Shown here one piece after another: positions 14,553-18,365 of a DNA stretch of 18,365 nt. A model generated the notes under the pieces. It was not told the origin of the DNA. It searched no databases and saw only the letters and a list, made by a program, of their open reading frames with translations. This DNA comes from CAWACC01 sp964390695. GTDB taxonomy: Bacteria > Chlamydiota > Chlamydiia > Chlamydiales > Parachlamydiaceae. The stretch lies in assembly GCA_964390695.1 (NCBI GenBank), contig CAYMKI010000048.1, forward strand, positions 1 through 18,365, in the 5' to 3' direction. The position numbers were made by a program, and so were the translations under genes. How positions within the stretch are numbered: the stretch's first letter is position 1; every line of letters begins with the position of its first letter.

Positions 14553-15785
14553 TTAGATATCGCTGCTTTCCAATTCGACGAGAACTTCATGATTGTACTG
14601 TCTTTCATCCAGTTCTCCTTCTTGCTTGGCGATGTAGACAGCGACGACGGCATCGCCAAGGATGTTCAATACCGTAGACACCATCTCGCGGATGCGGTCG
14701 ATGCCGGCTAGAAGCGCTAAGCCTTCGATCGGCAAGCCGACCGAGGTAAATACCACTGAAAGCATAATGAAGCCCGTACCCGGAATTCCTGCGGCGCCCA
14801 CAGCTGAGAGGGTGGCCGTGACTACGATGGTCACCAAGGCCTGCCATTCCAGATGGATGCCATAGGCCTGCGATATAAATAAAGCGCTCATGCCTTGGAA
14901 AATGGCGGCGCCGTTCATATTCAAGGTGGAACCTAGCGGCAGCACAAAGCTGGTGATGTTTTTAGACACGCCAAGGTTTTTCTGCACACAGTGCATAGAG
15001 ACTGGTAAGGTAGCCGAGCTGCTGCATGTGGAAAAAGCCACCATGATGGCATCGCCCATGCCCCTGAAAAATGGCATCGGGTTTAGCTTGGCCAAAACTT
15101 TGATGATGCCGCAAAAGACCACACCCAGATGCACGGCGCAAGCCAAATAGTACACCAACAGAAACTTCAGTAGGGGCAGCAGCACGGCCAGTCCGAACGA
15201 GCCGGTGACGGCAGCCATGATGGCGAAGACACCTATAGGGGAAAATTCCATGATGATAGACGTCAAACGGAACATGACTTCCGCCAGGGATTCCAACATC
15301 TCGAGCAAAGGCTTACCCTTTTCTCCGGCGAAATTGATGGCTATGCCCAGGAAGAGGGCGAAGACGATGATCTGCAGGATGTTGCCTTGCACCAGGGATG
15401 CCATCGGATTAGTGGGGATGATCGAAAGGATGATCTGCGTGATCGAAGGCGTTTCTGCGACATTCACTGTACCGGTGGCTTGTAATCCCAAGGATATTCC
15501 CGGCTGAAATACCGCCGCAAAAAACAGCCCCATGACGATAGCCAGTATGGTAGTGATCAGATACATGACAAGGGTTTTAATGCCCACCCGGCCCAATTTT
15601 TGCGGATCGTGGATACTGGTAATCCCCACCGTCATCGAGGATAGTACCAACAACACAATGATCATATTGATCAGATTGAGGAATACCGCGCCGATGGGTT
15701 TGAAAATCTCAGCTGAAGGGCCTAACAGCAAGCCTGTTGCGGCGCCTAAAAATAACGCGATTAATATTTTTATCCACAGTTTCAT
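14553..15785 (-). CDS. SLC1/DAACS-family cation-coupled amino acid or dicarboxylate symporter
   Basis: The 410-residue inner-membrane protein matches the GltP/GltPh family over its full length. Visible hallmarks are the serine-rich hairpin CSSSATLP, the unwound TM7 motif NMNG (289-292), the second hairpin GIPGTGF, and the TM8 signature from GID (Asp363) to NILGD (Asn374, Asp378). It has eight membrane helices by family. It would import a small amino acid or dicarboxylate with Na+ or H+. Two positions differ from the archetype: NMDG is NMNG (Asn291, equivalent to the sodium-site Asp312 of GltPh), and the arginine that holds the substrate side-chain carboxylate (Arg397 of GltPh) is Ser370. A neutral substrate is therefore more likely than glutamate. 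AAAGG nine bases before the ATG at 15785 supports the start, and GATAAT at 15812-15807 is a possible -10 box. It lies 100 bases after lpxK, same strand. Confidence 0.93.
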   Translation of the reverse strand: MKLWIKILIALFLGAATGLLLGPSAEIFKPIGAVFLNLINMIIVLLVLSSMTVGITSIHDPQKLGRVGIKTLVMYLITTILAIVMGLFFAAVFQPGISLGLQATGTVNVAETPSITQIILSIIPTNPMASLVQGNILQIIVFALFLGIAINFAGEKGKPLLEMLESLAEVMFRLTSIIMEFSPIGVFAIMAAVTGSFGLAVLLPLLKFLLVYYLACAVHLGVVFCGIIKVLAKLNPMPFFRGMGDAIMVAFSTCSSSATLPVSMHCVQKNLGVSKNITSFVLPLGSTLNMNGAAIFQGMSALFISQAYGIHLEWQALVTIVVTATLSAVGAAGIPGTGFIMLSVVFTSVGLPIEGLALLAGIDRIREMVSTVLNILGDAVVAVYIAKQEGELDERQYNHEVLVELESSDI

Positions 15786-15859
15786 CTGTTATAACCTTTC
15801 TGTTGCATTATCCCCAAAATACCTGTTTATGGAATAAAAACAAAGCGTTCCGTATCAGT

Positions 15860-15887
15860 AAAAATACAGCCCTGAGCCGTCACGGCT
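15860..15887 (-). terminator. Weak terminator candidate at the end of lpxK
   Basis: On the minus strand AGCCG and CGGCT form a 5-base stem with a 3-base loop overlapping the lpxK stop codon, followed about ten bases later by a run of five T. The distance between stem and T-run makes it weak, and the symporter gene may be co-transcribed. Confidence 0.25.
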
Positions 15888-16998
15888 ACAGCGATTTATC
15901 GAGGGTATCTTTAACTTGTTTGATGAATGCTTTCCACTGCATCTCGCCTTCGATGACCACCAGCTGCACTTTTACCCAAGCTACAGGCAAGGGCAATTCC
16001 AAGGCATCGGCAAGCTTTACGCGGTCTTTTTCCGTGCAGATCAGCCACTCGGCCCCTTTTTGTTTGCACCGCTCGGCAAAAGCATATAGATCGGCAAGCG
16101 GGTATTCGGTATGGTCCGCAATAAAATACGAATCGACCAAAGTCGCCCCCTGCTCTTGAACCGTGGCGGCAAAATAATCGGGATGGGCTATGCCGCTGAA
16201 AACTCCCACCAATTTACCTTTGAGCGGCGGCAGCGGGCGATCCTCTAAATCGGCTATCTTGACAATCTCAGTAGAAGTGCCCACTACCGGCGCCGTCGTG
16301 TAGTCGGCAATCTGCCTGCGGATCAAAGCATATTGTTCGTGGTTTTTGACGTGGTTCAACACAATGATATCCGCACGCGCCAAGGATTTTTTCCCTTCCC
16401 TCAGAAGGCCGCGCGGCAGGTAGTAGCCTTGACCAAAAGGGTCCAAAGCATCCATCACCACCACTTCAAAGTCGCGGGCCAAGCGCCTGTGCTGCATGCC
16501 GTCATCTAGTAGAATCAGTTTGACTCCGGCTTTTGCCGCCATGTCGGAAGACTTATGCCTGTCTTTGCCTACAAAGACAAAGGCTTTGGGAAAATTTTGG
16601 GAAAGCATATAGGATTCATCCCCGCAGAAACTGGAGGGATGCATAGGCCCCTGTCCTTTGCTTAGCACTACCGGCGTAACGAGGTTTTCCGCCTTAGAGC
16701 GATAGCCTCGGGATAAGATGGCCAAGGGCGTCGTGGAATAAAATTCTTTTGCCAGGAGAGCTGTCACGGGAGTTTTTCCGGTGCCTCCGGCCACGATATT
16801 TCCAATACTGATCACCATGGGCACCGGAGGAGTGTATCTGCGCAGCCACCCGTGGTCGAAAGCCCAGTTGCGCAAAGAGACGATGAGCTGGTAGATCCAG
16901 CTTAAAGGGAGCAGAATGGCTTTGATCAAGAAAGGGACAAGGCCTTTGCGCTGCCCCTTGATGACCTCTAAAAAATATATTTCCACATGTCTGAGCAT
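15886..16998 (-). CDS. lpxK: Tetraacyldisaccharide 4'-kinase (lipid A biosynthesis)
   Basis: The 370-residue protein has the LpxK signatures: a membrane-associating N-terminal helix (about 20-45), the P-loop VAGGTGKTP (Lys75), the DDGMQHRR motif (Asp165-Arg172), the LPRGLLREG motif, and CTEKDRVKL near the C-terminus. It phosphorylates the 4' position of the lipid A disaccharide precursor on the inner face of the inner membrane, the sixth step of the Raetz pathway. Length is typical (about 330-370). It starts six bases after the gmhA stop and lacks a clear ribosome binding site, so its translation is probably coupled to gmhA. The rest of the lipid A genes are not in the window. Confidence 0.96.
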   Translation of the reverse strand: MLRHVEIYFLEVIKGQRKGLVPFLIKAILLPLSWIYQLIVSLRNWAFDHGWLRRYTPPVPMVISIGNIVAGGTGKTPVTALLAKEFYSTTPLAILSRGYRSKAENLVTPVVLSKGQGPMHPSSFCGDESYMLSQNFPKAFVFVGKDRHKSSDMAAKAGVKLILLDDGMQHRRLARDFEVVVMDALDPFGQGYYLPRGLLREGKKSLARADIIVLNHVKNHEQYALIRRQIADYTTAPVVGTSTEIVKIADLEDRPLPPLKGKLVGVFSGIAHPDYFAATVQEQGATLVDSYFIADHTEYPLADLYAFAERCKQKGAEWLICTEKDRVKLADALELPLPVAWVKVQLVVIEGEMQWKAFIKQVKDTLDKSL

Positions 16999-17004
16999 AG
17001 GCGG

Positions 17005-17625
17005 CTAGTTTTGGCTGATGGCAGCCGCTTGGATGCCTTGGGATGGTAAAAACTCGGGAAACAGCTTGTACTCTACCATTTCTATAATGATATGCAGGGC
17101 GGTCATGTGAGCTTCTTGGATGCGGTCCGAGGTCGCAAAGCCGTCAATGCACAATTCCAAGTCCGCCACACCTCGCAGCTTGCCGCCGCCTTTGCCTAAA
17201 AAAGCGATAGTTTTAAGGTGCATCTGTTTAGCCGTTTCAAATGCCTTGACGATGTTCGGGGAATTGCCGCTGGTAGTTAAGCCGATAAAGATATCCTGCG
17301 GCTGTGCCAAAGCTTCCAGCCCTCGCGAGAAGACCGCGTCGAAACCCAGATCATTGCCTACACAGGTGAGGTGGCCGCTATCGCTCAAAGCTATCGCCGG
17401 CAATGCCCGCCTTTTCTTGCGGAAAAATCCCGTAAATTCCTCGGCGAGATGGGCTGCATCGCATAAGCTGCCGCCGTTTCCCGCAGCGAGAATTTTCCCG
17501 CCGCGCTCAAAGCATGCAGCCATCATCTCAGCGGCTTGTTCTAGGAATACTAAACCACGAGGCTGCTCTAGTTGTTTTAAAGCATTGATAGAATCATGGA
17601 TCGATTTTTTTATTAAACTTTGCAT
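17005..17625 (-). CDS. gmhA: SIS-domain phosphoheptose isomerase
   Basis: The 206-residue protein is a single SIS domain. It has the phosphosugar motifs AGNGGS (48-53) and TSGNSPN (118-124). The spacing of His59, Glu63, Gln170 and His178 fits the zinc ligands described for GmhA, and Glu63 with His173 match the catalytic pair. GmhA converts sedoheptulose 7-phosphate to D-glycero-D-manno-heptose 7-phosphate, the first step to ADP-heptose for the LPS inner core. The main alternative is DiaA, a SIS paralogue that binds DnaA; the conserved zinc and catalytic residues and the link to lpxK favour GmhA. It is the first gene of a two-gene unit with lpxK. Upstream of the ATG at 17625 only a weak GAG-type ribosome binding site is seen. 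Confidence 0.88.
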   Translation of the reverse strand: MQSLIKKSIHDSINALKQLEQPRGLVFLEQAAEMMAACFERGGKILAAGNGGSLCDAAHLAEEFTGFFRKKRRALPAIALSDSGHLTCVGNDLGFDAVFSRGLEALAQPQDIFIGLTTSGNSPNIVKAFETAKQMHLKTIAFLGKGGGKLRGVADLELCIDGFATSDRIQEAHMTALHIIIEMVEYKLFPEFLPSQGIQAAAISQN

Positions 17626-17728
17626 AAGGATCTCTATATTGATATCATCCTAATATTGTCTTCGATTTAAGCTTAAGATGCAAGCGCGTTTTTAGCCAAG
17701 ATTTAATGAAAGATTATTGAAGCCTTAA

Positions 17729-17758
17729 TTGGATTTTAACAGAAAATTGCGATATATT
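17729..17758 (+). promoter_or_regulatory. Candidate promoter for the small Inc-like gene
   Basis: TATATT (17753-17758) matches five of six bases of the -10 consensus. TTGGAT (17729-17734) is a weak -35 box at 18 bases. Transcription would start near 17765, giving a leader of about 64 bases with a small hairpin at 17779-17795 (TGGTAG paired with CTACCA). Confidence 0.4.
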
Positions 17759-17828
17759 TAGACAGCAACGAAAAAAATTGGTAGAATGCCTACCACAAAA
17801 AATAAACCCATCCAACAAGGAGAAATAT

Positions 17829-18239
17829 ATGTTTGCATCAGTAGCAAGTCCTCATGCCGGTAGTTTCGGCGGTCGCGAACAACTTCATAGAAATACTGCA
17901 GCTGAAAGAAGCTGGAATCCACTCAATAACATTAGAGCCGATCGCTTTAGCGTTTTGAATTCCCCAGGCGCAGCCCCTTCACGCACCACACACACCTTCA
18001 GCAGAGGTCCCTCTTCGACTACATTTGTATGGCCCTGGAGCAGACCTTCTTCTTCCACAGTAATTTTAGGATCCAGCCCAACAACAGTTGTCAGCACTTC
18101 AGCTCGCTGGTTTGGCGTCGCCCTGGCCATAGTCGGAGTATCACTATCCATCTTGGGCCTCGCTGTAATGTCGCCGCACCTATTTCTCGGAGGCATCGGA
18201 ACGGCTGTCGTTGGCGGAACTATCGCCGCTTTGAGCTAA
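17829..18239 (+). CDS. Small protein with paired hydrophobic segments, Inc-like candidate
   Basis: I choose the ATG at 17829, six bases after a strong AAGGAG; the frame is open upstream to an ATG at 17778 but without a binding site. The protein has 136 residues. The N-terminal two thirds are polar and rich in Ser, Thr, Arg and Pro, low in complexity, without a signal peptide. The last 45 residues form two hydrophobic segments (about 93-110 and 114-135) separated by a short turn with a Pro-His. A bilobed hydrophobic domain of this size is the defining feature of chlamydial inclusion-membrane proteins, here C-terminal, and the Ser-rich N-terminus could hold a type III secretion signal. I recognise no sequence family. 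It is transcribed alone, divergently from gmhA, and followed by a strong stem-loop. Confidence 0.75.
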   Translation: MFASVASPHAGSFGGREQLHRNTAAERSWNPLNNIRADRFSVLNSPGAAPSRTTHTFSRGPSSTTFVWPWSRPSSSTVILGSSPTTVVSTSARWFGVALAIVGVSLSILGLAVMSPHLFLGGIGTAVVGGTIAALS

Positions 18240-18248
18240 ATGGCTCTG

Positions 18249-18277
18249 GCATGACTCCTGGGAAGCGGGAGTCATGC
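18249..18277 (+). terminator. Stem-loop after the small Inc-like gene
   Basis: GCATGACTCC (18249-18258) and GGAGTCATGC (18268-18277) form a perfect 10-base stem with a 9-base loop, ten bases after the stop codon. No T-run follows directly, so it may end transcription inefficiently or protect the 3' end of the mRNA. The remaining 88 bases to the window edge hold no feature I can support. Confidence 0.6.
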
Positions 18278-18365
18278 ACTCATATCAAAGATCCTATAAT
18301 CCACGCGCTATCCAGGGATTGGGCGATGATCTTGATTTTTTTTAAGGTAAAAAACTACATAATAT

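Noticed and set aside
17778..17828. Upstream ATG at 17778 for the small Inc-like gene
   Set aside because: There is no binding site before it, whereas AAGGAG stands six bases before the ATG at 17829.

Overview
The window looks like a chromosomal segment of a Gram-negative, host-associated bacterium. My best guess is an amoeba-associated (environmental) member of the Chlamydiota, with moderate confidence. Gram-negative character comes from lpxK (lipid A), gmhA (heptose) and two Wza-like outer-membrane polysaccharide export proteins. The intracellular lifestyle is inferred from a eukaryotic-type MYND zinc finger in a predicted secreted protein and from two small proteins with the paired hydrophobic segments typical of inclusion-membrane (Inc-like) proteins. 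No rRNA or tRNA gene and no complete insertion sequence was seen.

Layout, left to right. (1) The 3' part of a large, unrecognised helical protein (+) runs in from the left edge and ends at 2413. (2) A convergent intergenic stretch carries two inverted copies of a short repeat. (3) A leftward operon, 7125 to 2697, encodes a Wzc/Wzz-like inner-membrane copolymerase with a degenerate tyrosine-kinase domain, followed by two Wza-like export proteins. (4) A small membrane protein (7381-7782, -) follows, then 563 bases without a gene that hold an AT-rich palindrome, phased short repeats and more copies of the dispersed repeat. (5) A leftward pair encodes a site-2 metalloprotease with a helical repeat tail (10516-11652) and a UvrD/PcrA helicase (8346-10511). 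(6) A MYND protein (11901-13025, -) has a cysteine-peptidase-like C-terminus that appears to be cut by an in-frame TAA. (7) A 521-base divergent intergenic region precedes a secreted alpha/beta hydrolase (13547-14500, +), which converges on an SLC1-type symporter (14553-15785, -) across a strong bidirectional terminator. (8) gmhA and lpxK (17625 to 15886, -) are tightly coupled. (9) A small Inc-like protein (17829-18239, +) is followed by a strong stem-loop, and the window ends in non-coding sequence.

Two gene groups concern the cell surface: polysaccharide export across both membranes, and LPS core and lipid A synthesis. No glycosyltransferase, flippase or polymerase lies beside the export genes, so the exported glycan must be made elsewhere or the exporter has been repurposed. 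The most distinctive features are the MYND/peptidase-like protein with its interrupted 3' end, the dispersed ACCACAGAG repeat family in at least four intergenic regions, the kinase with altered motifs, and a symporter whose substrate and sodium-site residues depart from the family pattern. The exact species cannot be stated from the sequence alone.
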